From NCBI RefSeq assembly GCF_001640805.2, contig NC_066849.1:498011-562010 (forward strand): a stretch of DNA of 64,000 nucleotides, given 5' to 3'. The notes under the pieces are model-generated. The model saw nothing but the letters and a program-made list of their open reading frames with translations, did no database searches and was not told the DNA's origin. Shown here piece after piece: positions 35,696-48,012 of the stretch (positions are counted from its first letter, which is position 1; the number at the start of each line of letters is the position of its first letter). A program made the position numbers and the translations under genes. Source of the stretch: Lates calcarifer. Its lineage: Eukaryota > Chordata > Actinopteri > Centropomidae.

Positions 35696-35698
35696 ACA

Positions 35699-36012
35699 CA
35701 GTAATGTGCAAAAGTTATCAGGTATCGAAAGATGAAATACTTTCAAAAATCACGTCATGAATAGTTTTATCAACTAACATACAAAACACAGTAAACAGAA
35801 AAAACTAAATCATATCAATAACTGTGACCACCTCCAGTTCTCCACAAGCACCAGTTCTCCGATGTTACACTTGACACAGTTTTTGAATGTACTTGGCAGG
35901 TAGGTCATTCTTGCCAGTTCTGTTTAGGCTGTCTCAATCAATTTACCTGGTGGTATGTGTAATTGATAAATATCTAAACAGATAAAGTACCTAAAACTTT
36001 TGCACAGTACTG
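35699..36012. mobile_element. inverted-repeat DNA element (mariner/Tc1-like MITE)
   Basis: The left end reads CAGTAATGTGCAAAAGTTAT, and the right end, reverse complemented, reads CAGTACTGTGCAAAAGTTTT. The termini therefore match at about 17 of 20 bases over an element of about 314 bp. A TA dinucleotide follows the right end (36013-36014). The left flank is CA, possibly a mutated TA target duplication. The size excludes a full transposase, so it is a non-autonomous or internally deleted copy. Confidence 0.75.
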
Positions 36013-37061
36013 TATGTTTATATCAAAAGTGATGGAGGAGGATGGTTATGGATGAATCCATGCTACAGTGATGTTAATCCACCCTGTTCCACAACTAACT
36101 GCTGTTAAAATCACAAAGTGCTGCTGTTGTTCATGCCAGTTTGTCTCCACAAACAACTTTTTTTTTTTTTTTTTTACAGAAGCTAATGGAACAGAGGCTA
36201 GCTTGGACAAGACCTCAAGAGTTCAGCTTTGTATTAAATCCATTTAAATTCAACTTTCAACATTAATAACAAAAACTAGAATTATAAAAACTCACTCTTT
36301 TAATAATTGATAGTTATTGCTGTACATGTGATTAAGGCTTAAAGATGCTATGGGTGCTAAATGATGTATTTTGACCTTTGCTGACTTTACTGTGTTAGAG
36401 ATTGCCAGGTTGAGCAATGAACTGTATCAGGCTCCTCTTGTTTTATATATATTTTTAATATTGTGTGGTGAAAATTAGGCAGTCAGATGAGGCTGTACAG
36501 TTGCTGTTGTTGCTCGTTTCTGTTCTCAAGCTAGTAGGTGAGTCCTCAGATATGTTGTGTTTGTAGAATAAAGCAGCTAGACACAGAGTACAGCAAACAG
36601 CCTTTGTAATTAACTTCTAATAAAATTATAGCAACAATGTAGCTAATTAATAGCAAAAGAGATTAGCTGTTGTTCATGTGGATTGTTTACCTTATGGTAC
36701 ATTGTTGTGAAATGTCTGCCATCAGTATGTAGAAGACAAACATTTAGTTTGGTGTAGTACATTAAATCCAAGATGAAATGTCTTAACTCTGAGTAACACA
36801 TGTAAAATATGATTAAATATTCATTTTATGTCAATCATGATAAATGCTATTTACATACCGGGAGGCTGTGTGCCTGTGTTTTGGGCAGGATGAATTAATC
36901 ATGAATCACCAAAGCCTGTGGTCTGGCAGGATTTGTGGTGAAGCTGGAGCCTCAGAGCTTTACTTTGTAGAGGGTGGGTGGGAGTGTGGGGTTAACAAGC
37001 AGGAGGCAATTTTAATTAGCCATGCTGTTGTTGAAGAACTAATCAGCTTTATGTGGGGAGT

Positions 37062-37101
<40 letters not shown>

Positions 37102-38009
37102 ATGCACTTAGGATGCTGACAGCTTGTGGAAATGAAACATCACCAGTGAGGCATTGTTGTTGGAGGAGGCAGGGTTGGGGGAAGTCGGGGAGTGGTGGGG
37201 GTGAAGGCAGCAGAGTGAGACAGGAAGCTAGGAGTGGGACACTTTGATTTGTACACAATTAACATCAGCCAAACTTTTTATTTAGTTCTCAACCTCTGCA
37301 TGTTATATTGTTCTTCCCCTCTCCTCTCATGGTGTGTGTGTGTGGCCTAAAGAAACAGCTAAAGTGTGTGACTTCACTGCAACATTAAAACCACTTACTG
37401 GCTGTAGTTTATATGTGATGTTGAGACACATTCATCATTATTTGCATAATGACCAACATCTGAAATCCTGGCTGTCCCATGATGTAAGCCTCAACCCTAA
37501 CCCCGCCATTCAGGGAGGAAAGAGGGATCATGAGGGATCATGTCATGGACTCCTGGTCAGTAACTTTGATTTTAGTTTAGTTGGTATTCTTTAATTATTG
37601 GATTCATTGATTGTTTAGTCTCAGAATATTAATGACAAATATACATCAGTAGTAAATAGTCCCACAGTCCACAAAAAAGCTTTCACATGTGCAGATAACA
37701 ACAGCAATGGCAGGAGCTGTGATGATGGATGTTTCTTTGTACTGATCCATTTTCAGCGGTAAAGCTGAAATGATTAGTCAGTTGAGATTAATTTGATAAA
37801 TATTGTAGTGAGTCATCATTTATGTCATTATTCAAACAAATATGCTGACCATACTCTGGTTCCAGCCTCTTAAATTTGAGAGAGTTTTGCACTGACTTTT
37901 ATATCACTGTAAACTGAGCATCTGTGGGTTTTGGACTGTTCAGACAGAACAAGATATTTGAAGACATCACATAGGACTCTGGTGATGTCTTCAATATTAC
38001 ACTTAATAA
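36013..38009. other. intronic or intergenic, no gene seen
   Basis: A T homopolymer (about 36160-36176) and a (CA)n microsatellite (listed) are present. No coding signal. Confidence 0.5.
37063..37099. repeat. (CA)n microsatellite
   Basis: About 18 CA units. Confidence 0.95.
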
Positions 38010-38575
38010 GCACTTTATTAGAAACACCATACTAATACTGGGCATGGCCTCCCTTTGCTCTCAGAACCATGGTTTTATGAGACCTGATTGCGTGCTTTTA
38101 AAAAACGCTGATATTTTGGTCTGACTGTTTGGAGTCGCTGTCTGTTCATCTTTGATTATAGAGAGATTTATAACACTTGCAGGTGGTTTCGTTGCACTTA
38201 ATGTAATGAGTTTTCAACCCCTATGCTTGGGTGTGTGTGTGTGTGTGTGGAGGGGCTAAGACACACACACATCAAACAGGAGGAGAGACAATAAAACACA
38301 GTATAGTCTCTCACACTGAGCTGAAATGAAACCAGTGCACATAAATAAGATAAATAACATGAATGAAAAAATTTGTTTTCTTAATTTTCAGATTTTTTTT
38401 TCTTTGGGGTAAACACTGCAGAAGTAGCCATTAGAAGATGACCATAGAGAGATGAACATGGTCACAACAAACAAAACTCAGATGGGCTGTGACATTCAAA
38501 CCATTATTGACTGGTATTAAACTGTCCCAAGAAGACATTCTCCACACCATTACACCACCACCAGAGGCTTCCTGC
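38010..38575. mobile_element. DNA-transposon-like dispersed repeat, interrupted
   Basis: The pieces 38018-38090 ('aagcactttattagaaacac', 'actgggcatggcctcccttt') and 38412-38575 ('gaagtagccattagaagatg', 'acaccattacaccaccacca') match, in the right order, one abundant teleost repeat that I recognise from memory. About 0.3 kb between them is replaced by one unit of another repeat (38105-38390), so a nested insertion with some loss is the simplest reading. Confidence 0.55.
38105..38390 (+). repeat. 0.3-kb repeat unit, copy A (plus)
   Basis: It contains 'ttttggtctgactgttt', 'gctgtctgttcatctttgat', 'agagagattta', a (TG)n stretch (about 38229-38249), 'gagctgaaatgaaa' and 'gcacataaataagataaata'. Copy B at 38611-38898 shares these features in the same order on the opposite strand. 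Related copies lie at 43838-44065 and 50390-50550. Confidence 0.75.
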
Positions 38576-38610
38576 TTCCCCAAGAAACCAAAGAAAGGGG
38601 GAAAAAACAA

Positions 38611-38898
38611 ACAATTAAGACAACTAAATCTTTTATTTATGTTATTTACCTCATTTATGTGCACTTTCATTTCAGCTCTGTGTGAGTCTCCACTGTGCTT
38701 TGTTGTCATCTGCAGTCACGTTTTTCTGTTCCTGTTTCACGTCCATGTGTAGGCCTCCCACACACACACACAGTGGAGGAGCAGAGGAGACAACTCATTA
38801 TGTTAAGCACAATAAAATCTCCTACAAGCATAATCTCTCTAAAAGCACAGATGGACGAACATTGACCCCAAATGTCTGAATGTCAGACAAAAATGTTT
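38611..38898 (-). repeat. 0.3-kb repeat unit, copy B (inverted)
   Basis: Reverse complemented, this reads 'tttttgtctgacattcagac', 'gttcgtccatctgtgctttt', 'agagagatta', a (GT)n stretch, 'gagctgaaatgaaa' and 'gcacataaatgaggtaaata', in the same order as copy A. With the roughly 220-bp spacer, the pair could form a long imperfect hairpin in RNA or single-stranded DNA. Confidence 0.75.
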
Positions 38899-39544
38899 GT
38901 TCATTGTTATTCATTATTAATTATTATTAACAAACTGAGCAATTTGCTGCTTTTGTGGGAGGAACCCTTGTTGCCTCTGTTTTGCTGAGGGGTTCCTGGA
39001 CTAAAGATCAGGAAGTCATACTGAAGTCATCATATTCAGATAACCATTACCAAGTTGTTTTTGCAGTTAAACCTAACTGATTGAACTGAAATGAATTGAA
39101 AGCTATTTTGATAATTGATTAATCATGTAAATGCCAAAAATGTCCAGCTTCTTAAATGAGATAATACTCTGCTTTTCTTGGCCTTGTGTTATACTAAATG
39201 TTAGTGTTTGGGCTGTTGGTCAGAAAAAGCTGTTGATGTTTAATGATGTCACCTTGTGGTTTAGGATATTGTGAGAGACATTTTTAAGTGTTGATTAAGT
39301 GTGATGTTTATTGACTAAATGAGTGATCAGTTGATTGAGACAATAAGATTTATCATTGTAAACAAATGATAGTTGCAGCCATAATTTTGCACTTATCTCT
39401 GACAAGACTTGTGTTTTCACAATGGTGCCATGCACCAGGTAACTGCATTGTTTTTCCTGGTCAGTTAACTGAAGTAAAGCAGCACTACTATGATCACTAC
39501 TGGTTTAGAATGCAGCCGTAGCCAAGAGACTGTATTTACACTCC

Positions 39545-39660
39545 ATGACAAGATAAGATAGAATAATCCTTTATTAGGCCTTCAGCAGGGAGATTTACAT
39601 TGTTGCAGCGGCAAACAGTAAAAAAAAATCAAACAAAATAAAAAAAAAAAATAAACAACA
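39545..39660 (-). repeat. LINE 3'-tail-like fragment with A-rich runs
   Basis: In reverse complement it reads 'cctaataaaggattattcta' then 'tcttatcttg', a tail motif I associate with the 3' ends of fish LINE elements. A-rich runs at about 39621-39655 lie next to it. Confidence 0.35.
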
Positions 39661-42600
39661 ATATAAAATATAAATAACAATATCAGTACCATATACACAG
39701 TAACAGAGTGATTGTAATGGTGCTACTATTAGACAAATTTCACATGTCCATCTATGCATGATAAATGCCTGTGTGTGCCTGTGTGTGAGACTGATGTTTT
39801 GAGTTTATTCTGTGTGTGGCAGGTATTTAGTTTCCAGACACACCACACATGTGCAGCACCCAGGGGTCATGGAATTGCGAAGGCCGTGGTTGCTAGGAGA
39901 CCATCTCCCCACGCTTTTGTGTACAAGAGCCTCCAGCATAAACTACTGCATCACACCTACAGACACACACACAGACACACAGAGTGTGTGTGAACAGATA
40001 ACAGAGACAGATGGCTGAAGAATGGCTGTGATGGAGATGTTTTAGGTTTCCCTGTTGCAGACACTGTATCTGAGATTTCTGTGGAGCAGTGATTAGGTTA
40101 GAAAGTGTTTCACGTTAATATTATTTTAACAGGTTTGTAGTTGTATAAAGAAAACTAGTTAGTCCTCAGTATTTCTATTGAGATTATTTTCACTATCGAT
40201 TAATCTGCCAGTCATAAAAATAGTGAATTGAAAAATGTCTGGAACAGAAGACTGTTGTACTACTGGTCAGTGACTCACTTTCTGTTTAACAAGTAATCAA
40301 TTAAGCAACACATTTTTTTTATGCCACAAAAACATTAAACCATAGCAATCAAAGCATTATTTAAATGTTTATGGAGAAAAGTGTGGGTAGAAAACATTTC
40401 AATGGTTTGGAAGTGAAATATACTGAACTGAGCAAAGGGATGTAGTATGGAGATCAGCTAATCTGATGCAGAGGTCAGTAGTTAGGAGGACGGCTCACAC
40501 ACCTTGTAACGCTACAGGGTAAAATCTGTTTCCCAAAGCTGCTGTTGGGAGGCTGTCTGTCTCCAGTATCTGAACACACTGCTGCTCCTTCTGTTGCTGC
40601 AGCAGCTATTTTTAGTGTGTGGGTGTTGAGAGGTCCAGATCACCCTACCAGATCATGGAAGCTCCACAGAGACTCCAGCAACACACATACACAATACTAC
40701 ATCACAGTATGGGTGGGGGTGGTGATGAAGAATGTAAGCTGATGAAATGAGACAAAATAGCAGCACTGCAGGTGCTTGACATGCAGTAACCTATCTGGTG
40801 GCTGTTGCCTCCAGTAGCTTAGATTGAACTGGGAGAGTTTCATGATGAAACAGAGTATGGAGATCACCTACTTCCAAGGTGAGTGGAGGGAGGAAAAAAT
40901 CTGAGGGTACAGTTAATAAGATAAATAACATAAATAATACTGCTTTTTTCAACACAAGCGTAGCTTAACCGTCAGTTATATTTCATTTACAGTTCTCTTG
41001 ACAAAGGTTAGAGCACACACTGGACCGGAGTAAGAGCCAAAATACAGTGCCTCCTGTCTTTTTATTAACTCAAGAATCATCTTAGAACAAGTGGTCATAC
41101 AAGCACTGAGCAATAACCCATGTGATCTGATCATAACTTGAGTGTGCTGTTTACCAGTGAAGGAAATAGTGAAGGTCATTAGGCAGCAGCAAACACAGGA
41201 CATCAGCTTGAAGCATGAGACCACCTCTAACTTTTTTCTTCTCTCCAGCAGAAAGCTTATTGTTATCTTCTCTTCAAAAGTATTTCTCAAAAAGGTAATA
41301 ATGATTAATGTAATCCATGTTTCAGCAGAAACATCATCACTTTAAGTCCCCCATTATGTATTATGTATCATAGCGTGTCTTAAATCATTTCTTAAACATT
41401 TGTATACTGATTAGAAATGCTAAACAGGGAGACTCAAACTAAAGCGTCCAACACTCTTACACACATCAGATGTTGAAAATGTATACATCAGAGACAGCTG
41501 TTACCGAGTCACGAGTCAAGTGTCTGCTAGCTGACTTTTCTCACAGTAAAGGCCTACAGCTGCCAAAATATATTTACTGTGAAACACATGCAGCAAGTGT
41601 CAAATTTGTATTAGTATTGGCTTCAGAAATACATAAATGAAATGAAGAGATCAATAATATATTTATTGATTATTAATACTATGACAAGCAGTGATGTTTA
41701 ACATTTTAAACACTTTTAAACTTGTGTTTAAATCATATTATCTTAGAGTAGTTGTTGTTGTTAGTGACGCACATTAGTCATTGTAGCACAGCTGGTAGCC
41801 ATGGAACATAGCAGTGCATTAAGTATCATCCTCAGCACTTCATATAATGGGACATCTGTCTGTCCTGCACCCAGTGATTCACAGACATCACATCAGTATG
41901 TTAAACAGACTGCCTCTATTGTTCCTGAGTGAGTCGTGGGTTACAGTTTGTTGTTTTGTGTTTCCCATAGGGGCTTACTGTATCTTTTCTGTGTGTCCTT
42001 TAAGCAGGACGTCAGCAGTGGGCCACATAATGATGTTGTCGTGTGTGACCTGAGGTAATTACAGCCTCACAGTGAGAGTAAACTCCAGAGACATTCACGC
42101 TCCACAGTGTCCATCCTCCTGGGACCAAACCCATTCTACTTGTTTTAATTCATTGGATTTTCACAGCTGGCAGCCAGAGGGAACACTTAGCGGGTTAATA
42201 TGACGAGGAGGAGAGGGAAAAGTTCATTTGACTTGTGAGTCGACAGACAGGCGAGCATGTGCTAGCATGCAACACACAGACACATAAAAGATGTCTCCAA
42301 GCTGCCAGTGTCAGCCTGCAGCCTCAGTGTCACACAAGTGGCTGTGAGAGCTGAGCAATACATATTCTTCATAATAGTCCAAACTGGTCATGGTGCTTTG
42401 TTTATTGACACCAAACTTCAGAGAACAGAAATAATTAAAATAACATTGCATAAAATGCTGTGCAGCTAGTGAGCCACATCAAACAAGGGAAAAATGAATT
42501 TTGTATTTAGAAAAATTGAAAGAGAAAATGATTCAACATAAACAAGAAAGTTATTCCCTGGGCTGTGGAAGGAAGCCTGAAAGACAAGAATCGTTGCAAA

Positions 42601-42944
42601 CATTTTCCTAAGCATGCCTCACTAGTATTTCAGCAAAACTGTATTTTTTTTGTACCACTTTTATATGTTGAATCACTGTTTGTTTACAGAGAGATTTGGA
42701 ACCAGCATCTGGTGGTACTTTAGCTGGGAGAATATTTGGAGTATTTACCTCCAACAATCATGTGGGTCGTTGTTAGATCAGCACTGACTTATAGAAGACA
42801 TCAACCATGATTGCTGATATTAAGATAAGTGGCCGAGGGGGTGGGTGTGTGTAGAAAGTGAAAGAGCAGGCCATGTATTTAACATGAGGCAGCTTGAAAC
42901 TGGACAGAGAATCCATGAATGTTTCATTAGATCCACAGAGTTTA

Positions 42945-42946
<2 letters not shown>

Positions 42947-42979
<33 letters not shown>
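42947..42979. repeat. (TG)n microsatellite with adjoining G-rich run
   Basis: About 16 TG units pass straight into GGGGGGGCGGGGGCGGGG (42981-42998), which has G-quadruplex potential on the plus strand. Confidence 0.9.
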
Positions 42980-42980
<1 letters not shown>

Positions 42981-43837
42981 GGGGGGGCGGGGGCGGGGAT
43001 ACTGTGACATTACATCATACTGTCTGGTCATGTTCTACTGTGCCATCCACCACATTCTGGCTTTCTCCTCCTGTTCCCATGTCTCCCTTTCACTGTGGTG
43101 CAGTCTAATAGCACATGTCGCACTGTGGCCTGTGTTTCTGATTAACACAGATACTGTGTCCTTACACACTTGTCTGGATAGACTCTAGTCTGGAGGCCTG
43201 CTAAAGAGAAGCCTTGACATTTCCATTTTTAAACTGCTATTATACTGTTTATCACAGACACTATTGTTGGTCTTTGGTAAAATGGTCTTTGAAAAAATCA
43301 GCCGATCACTATGATAATGTAGACAGACGGTGGTAGCCTGACAAGTATTAACTCTAGCAGTCCTCTCCACTGGCTCTGATGGGTGTTCAACAAGACCAAA
43401 ATCAAAGTCATGGAATCACTGAGGAAAGCGTTACTGATTATTATGGATCATTACAAGTAGTTTGCTTTGACAGTACCAAGTAGTCACTTAGTGAGAAAGA
43501 AGAAATCCTGTAAAGAAAATAAAGATGCATCAAGATGCATCGATAATCACAGCCCTCTGAATTGGAATCGAAACCAATCGTGAGGTGCCTTGAGATTACC
43601 ACCTCTAGAGTTAAATTAGGTGTATATTTTAATTTACTCTCTCCTTACCAAGATCAGTTTTGTAGAACCAGGAGAAGTATTTCCCTTCTGACTGTGTCAA
43701 AGCCTGTCCTCCTATGCTTGTTGGGGATGTGGCTGTAACAGCAGGAGAGCTGCAAGTGCCCCTGCCAGGACTAGCCTCCCTGCCATCAGCAGCAGCTGCT
43801 AACAAACTTACACTGTCACCGGCGTGCATGCATTTAA

Positions 43838-44065
43838 AAAACATTGGAATTTTGACCAGACTTTCAGATGTTTGGGTTTGACGTCTGTCACTTCATTTGT
43901 GGGGGGGAGGGCTCTATGACACACACACACGGTACAGAACAGAAAACAGAGGAGTGAGGAAGAATGTGACAGTGAATCACAAAAAAACAGTGTGCCATAA
44001 AGTAGGAAAATAAAATTTAAAAAGTATTTTGTTTTAACATGTTTTTTACCCTCATTGCTTTCTAT
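43838..44065 (+). repeat. 0.3-kb repeat unit, copy C (diverged)
   Basis: 'aattttgaccagactttcag', then 'atgtttgggtttgacgtctg', then a short (AC)n stretch and 'aacagaggagtgagg' follow the layout of copies A and B. The copy is more diverged and lacks parts of the middle. Confidence 0.5.
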
Positions 44066-45257
44066 GGCAACCCGCATGTACTCCAGTAACAGAAACCTAT
44101 AGCACAAGGGACAATCAGGACGTTTTGGCCTCATGTTTGGGGAGCTGTAATGCGACAGTGCGTTTTAGAATAAAAGAGTAACAACACAGAGAACAGACAG
44201 ACAAAACAAAAATCAAATGGCTGGAACAGAAGGTACAGATTTAGTCCCTGTGAAACGGCTCATCATCCGTTGTTTGGAAGTGTTTTAGATTTAGGGCACA
44301 TGTTGTTAAGCAAGAATAAAACATATGCAAAGAGTGCACGAGGCTTGTGTCTGTGCTGCAAACCAACTAACCACTTGGAAAAAACAACAAAAACTGCAGT
44401 AATAATGAATGCATGAACGCAACATTCCTTCAACTTAAGATGTACCTATGTCTATACTGAGACAGTCACAACATGGTGGTCAGATTCAGATAATGGGAAC
44501 ACATATTAATACCTGGTGTAATTGCAAAAGCTGCATAATCAGATGCCACTGTCCAAATAATATGTCCAGATTCAGATCATGTGTTAAGCATTGTTTTAGT
44601 ATGGGATCATAGGAGTTGTAAAATAATTCATACAACTCATTGTGTTTGTTTGTAGGTGAGGATTCCTTCAGTGTCAGTTGTTGTCTGCAGAAGTCTCCTC
44701 CTCTCCAAATCAAATGGACCTGATAATTAAAACTTAAAAACAATGAATGAAGCAGTTTCACGTTGAAAATCTCTGTTGCATTAATCTTGTGGGCGGACAC
44801 AGAATGTCATGAGGGGCTGTGAGAAGGGCTGTTTGCTCAGCTTGTTTTTCTGATTATAGACGTCAAGTGACTAACATCCCTCATCCAATTAAAGGTTATG
44901 GATAAAATGTTATAGAAAGAGAAATGCTGCAGAGTGATGACTATAACATGACTCTGTTGTCCTGAAGTAGTGCATACTAAAACATGAACGTGGACTGCCA
45001 CATGAAGTGTGGCTGTTTCTGCAGGTGAGGTGGGGCCCATTTACAGTTTGAGATTTTTTTTTATTTTAGAGATATAAATCTAATAAAGGATGAATTAATA
45101 ATTGTTTATTCAGTGTTAGAAAAAAGCAAAGCACCACTTTTTTCTGTGAATGTCCAATCAGAAAGAAAAACTGATTGTAACAGGTGAGAGACATCTGAAA
45201 ACCTCAGGACGACTCCTAAAACATAAAATAACACAGAAAGTATTCAGTGAAAGTAAA
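44066..45257. other. intronic or intergenic, no gene seen
   Basis: No coding or element signal recognised. Confidence 0.5.
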
Positions 45258-45565
45258 GAGTGTGGTGGTTAGCACTGTCACCTCACAGCAAGAAGGTTCA
45301 AGGTTCAAACCCCAGTTCTCATGGGGCCTCTCTGTGTGGAGTTTCCATGTTCTCCCTGTTCCTGTGTGGGTTCTCTCTGGGTTCTGCAGCTTCCTCTCAC
45401 AGTCCAAACACATGCAGGTTAACTGGTGACTCTGTAGGTGTGAATGTGAGTGTGAATGGTTGTTTGTCTCAGTATATCAGCCCTGTGATAGACTGATGAT
45501 GTGTCCCCGCCTCTCGCCCAGTGTCAGCTGGGATTGGTGGTATAGATAATGGATGGATGGATGAG
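45258..45565 (+). mobile_element. tRNA-headed SINE, nearly full length
   Basis: The head has an A-box-like segment (TGGTTAGCACTG, 45266-45277) and a B box (GGTTCAAACCC, 45302-45312). It is followed by the conserved body 'gtgtggagtttccatgttct', 'acatgcaggttaactggtga' and 'agtgtcagctgggattgg', and a tail of GGATG units (about 45550-45562). Partial copies lie at 24692-24976 (reverse), 21126-21250 and, as tails only, near 15150 and 63420. This is the longest copy in the window. Confidence 0.85.
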
Positions 45566-46518
45566 TAGATGGATATGCTACCTCCTACAGCCAAGCAGCT
45601 GGTTGAAGGAGGGAGCAGGTGCTCTTAAAAGAAGGGAATCACACCTCCAGAGCCCTGGGGTGGTGTGGAGGGAGTGGGTTTGGTATGTGTACACTCATGT
45701 GCCTGCATTCATGTGCCTGACAGTTTCCGTGCACACTTCAGGACACATTTCAGCACTGTTTAAAGGAAGGCAGTTTATGATGATTTTGCTTTACAACAAA
45801 AGAGAATACAGGATTTTTTCATGTAATATTGGAAACATTCTACTCAAACTGCTAATCATTACCATGTTAGTGTCACTGTCACAGTCTGATATTGCTGACG
45901 TGCTAGTTACACCCTGCTTGTAGCAAATACAGTAGTGCCAGCAGATTCCATTAATAGTTGAGTAGCACCGATCCAGAGCTGACAATTTCTCGCTCCATGT
46001 TATTGGAAAAAGAAACAGTTATGAATACCCAATTTACTCAAGGGCTTCAATTAATTATTTAAATTATCATTTAGTCTGTTGATTATTTTTTTTTTGATTA
46101 ATGCATTCATCATTTGGTCTATAAAACAACTGAAAATAGTAGAAAAAAAAGAAAGGCCATCAAAAGGTCCAATACATTGTCTTCAGATATCTTCTTATCT
46201 AACAGTCTAAAACCTAAAGAGTTTACTATCATAGAAGACAAAGGAATGATGTATAGTGTGTAGCCTGCCTACAGCTGGCTCAGTATCTCAGCTGGGATTC
46301 AGGGATGAATTCAAGGAATCCACTGAGGAGATTCAGTTTCTAGACTGGTGGCAGCAATGTGACAGGAATTTCTGTGGTGGTAGGATGGAGCAGATGGAGA
46401 GGAGGAGCCTCTGCTGTCTCACCAAAAAACTTGTAGTTCCTAAGAAAAATCCTAAAAAAATGAATAAAATCCTTTTCCCAGATTGTAAACCATGTACTTT
46501 CAAAAATAACATAGGAAG
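45566..46518. other. intronic or intergenic; short shared motif at 46283-46340
   Basis: The stretch 46283-46340 ('agctgggattcagggatgaa', 'ttcaaggaatccactgagga') is similar to 50554-50602, so both belong to one dispersed repeat. No gene was recognised. Confidence 0.45.
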
Positions 46519-46548
46519 TCTCCTCTCCTCTCCTCTCCTCTCCTTTCC
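46519..46548. repeat. (TCTCC)n pyrimidine microsatellite, left flank of LINE
   Basis: Six TCTCC-type units, the last one mutated. The same class of repeat resumes at 49700, on the far side of the LINE, so the element lies within a pyrimidine tract. Confidence 0.9.
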
Positions 46549-46703
46549 AGTGACTGTGAGCGGTGGTGGTGGTGTGTGAGTGGTGCGGAGTTTAAACTGG
46601 TTTTCTGGTCTGTTTTTCAACTGGTGTTTTCACTGATTTCTACTGCATTATCAGATAAGCCGGTTTCTTTATTTGTCTGTAAGATTTCTTTCTGTTGGGA
46701 GGT

Positions 46704-47141
46704 ATGGCGTCTGCGACGCCTCCTCCGACTAGCCAGCATGGTGCATGGATAGTTCCTCCAGACGGTTCAGTCTCTGTGGAGGAGGTTCTGCTGGCGGCAG
46801 GTGAGCAGGTAGGACATGACAACATCTTGTATGCCTTTCGCATGAACAAGGCGGTTGTCATGTTCCTGAAAAGTGAACCTCATGTTTACCAGCTAATCGA
46901 GAGTGGCATGTTCATCGGGGGCCTGTTTGTGCAGGTCTTCCCGCTGACAGCTCCCTCAACGCGGATCACCTTTCCGCCATTCATTCCAAACGAGCTGATA
47001 GAGAAGGAGCTTCGTTGTTTTGGAAAGTTTGCCAGCGGGTTTAAAACTGTGAAAGACCCCACACTGAAACATGTCCAGTCTCTGAGGAGACAGATGATCA
47101 TGTTTTTGGACTCGCCGACAGACTTTGGTTTGGTTTGTTAA
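46704..47141 (+). pseudogene. Tx1-like LINE ORF1 remnant
   Basis: An ATG at 46704 opens about 145 codons that resemble the N-terminal half of ORF1 proteins of fish Tx1-like elements: a VEEVLLAAGEQVG motif, RMNKAVV, then FIPNELIEKELRCFGKFASG and LRRQMIMFLDSP. A frameshift near 47130 ends the frame. The next frame continues with the expected GNVSYMVYASSGQMN, just before where a CCHC zinc knuckle belongs (about 47200-47230), but the cysteines are largely lost there. It functions in no host pathway I can see. Confidence 0.8.
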
Positions 47142-47339
47142 ACAAGGCAACGTTTCCTACATGGTGTATGCGAGTTCAGGACAGATGAATGTGGTAATGT
47201 GGGGCATAAATGGTTTGCGTGTCCACACAAGCAGCAGGGGGAAAATGCTGGGAGCGCTGGAGTGGTGGATGTGGCCGATTCCGCAGCTGGCGGGTCCGCA
47301 ACCGGCATGCTGGAGGTCAATGTCTCCGCCGGACACTGA

Positions 47340-48012
47340 CACAAATAAAGAGTTGGTTGTCAGGGAAGTGGAGAGGTCCACTGCTCTCTGGGATAACAGT
47401 GCTAGGATGAACGTGACTGTAGGTCAGGAGTTTGCAGAGGAAAAGGCTGATCTGGACAAAGAACTGACTCTGGAGGAGCTAACATCTGCTGTCAATCAGG
47501 TGGAATCTGGACGAGCACCAGGGATCGACGGCCTGCCCATAGACTTCTTTAAAACTTTTTGGAACATCATTGGTCATGATTTGCACAGCACTGTCTAACA
47601 GATTGAAAGAAGTACTAGGCAATATTATTCATATGGATCAGAGCTATTGTGTTCTGGACCGGAATATTATGGACAATATTTTTCTTATTAGAGATGTCAT
47701 TGATGTGTGCAAATGTCACAATGGTATATTGGTATTGTTTCTTTAGATCAGGAAAAGGCATTTGATAGGATGAACCACTCTTTTGGCTTTGGTGATGGGT
47801 TTGTGTCTTGGTTAAATTTACTTCATTGTAATGTGTTTGGTGAAAATGGGGGCAGGGTTGAGTCGACCAATCTCTGTACAGCGGGGCATAAGGCAAGGTT
47901 GTCCCATCTCTGGCCAGTTGTATAGTCTGGCAATTGAGCCTCTGCTGTGCAGGTTGAGGGATCGGCTCAGCGGGTTTTCTTTGCCTGGGTCCTGCGGGTT
48001 TGAGGGTCACTG
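47340..48012 (+). pseudogene. Tx1-like LINE ORF2 remnant, reverse transcriptase part
   Basis: The frame at 47340-47598 reads through VEESTALWD-like sequence to ELTLEELTSAVNQVESGRAP and GIDGLPIDFFKTFW, the classical start of the reverse transcriptase (motif 1/2). After frameshifts come the 'DQSYCV..R.IMDNIFLIRD' block (about 47640-47700), motif A (SLDQEKAFDR, about 47740-47770) and GIRQGCPISGQLYSLAIEPLL (about 47885-47945). The YADD box that should follow is absent. Confidence 0.8.

Larger units (their letters stand above)
38899..43837. other. intronic or intergenic, no gene seen
   Basis: Contains the fragment at 39545-39660 and a (TG)n microsatellite at 42947-42979 (both listed). No exon or RNA gene was recognised in the rest. 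Confidence 0.45.
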
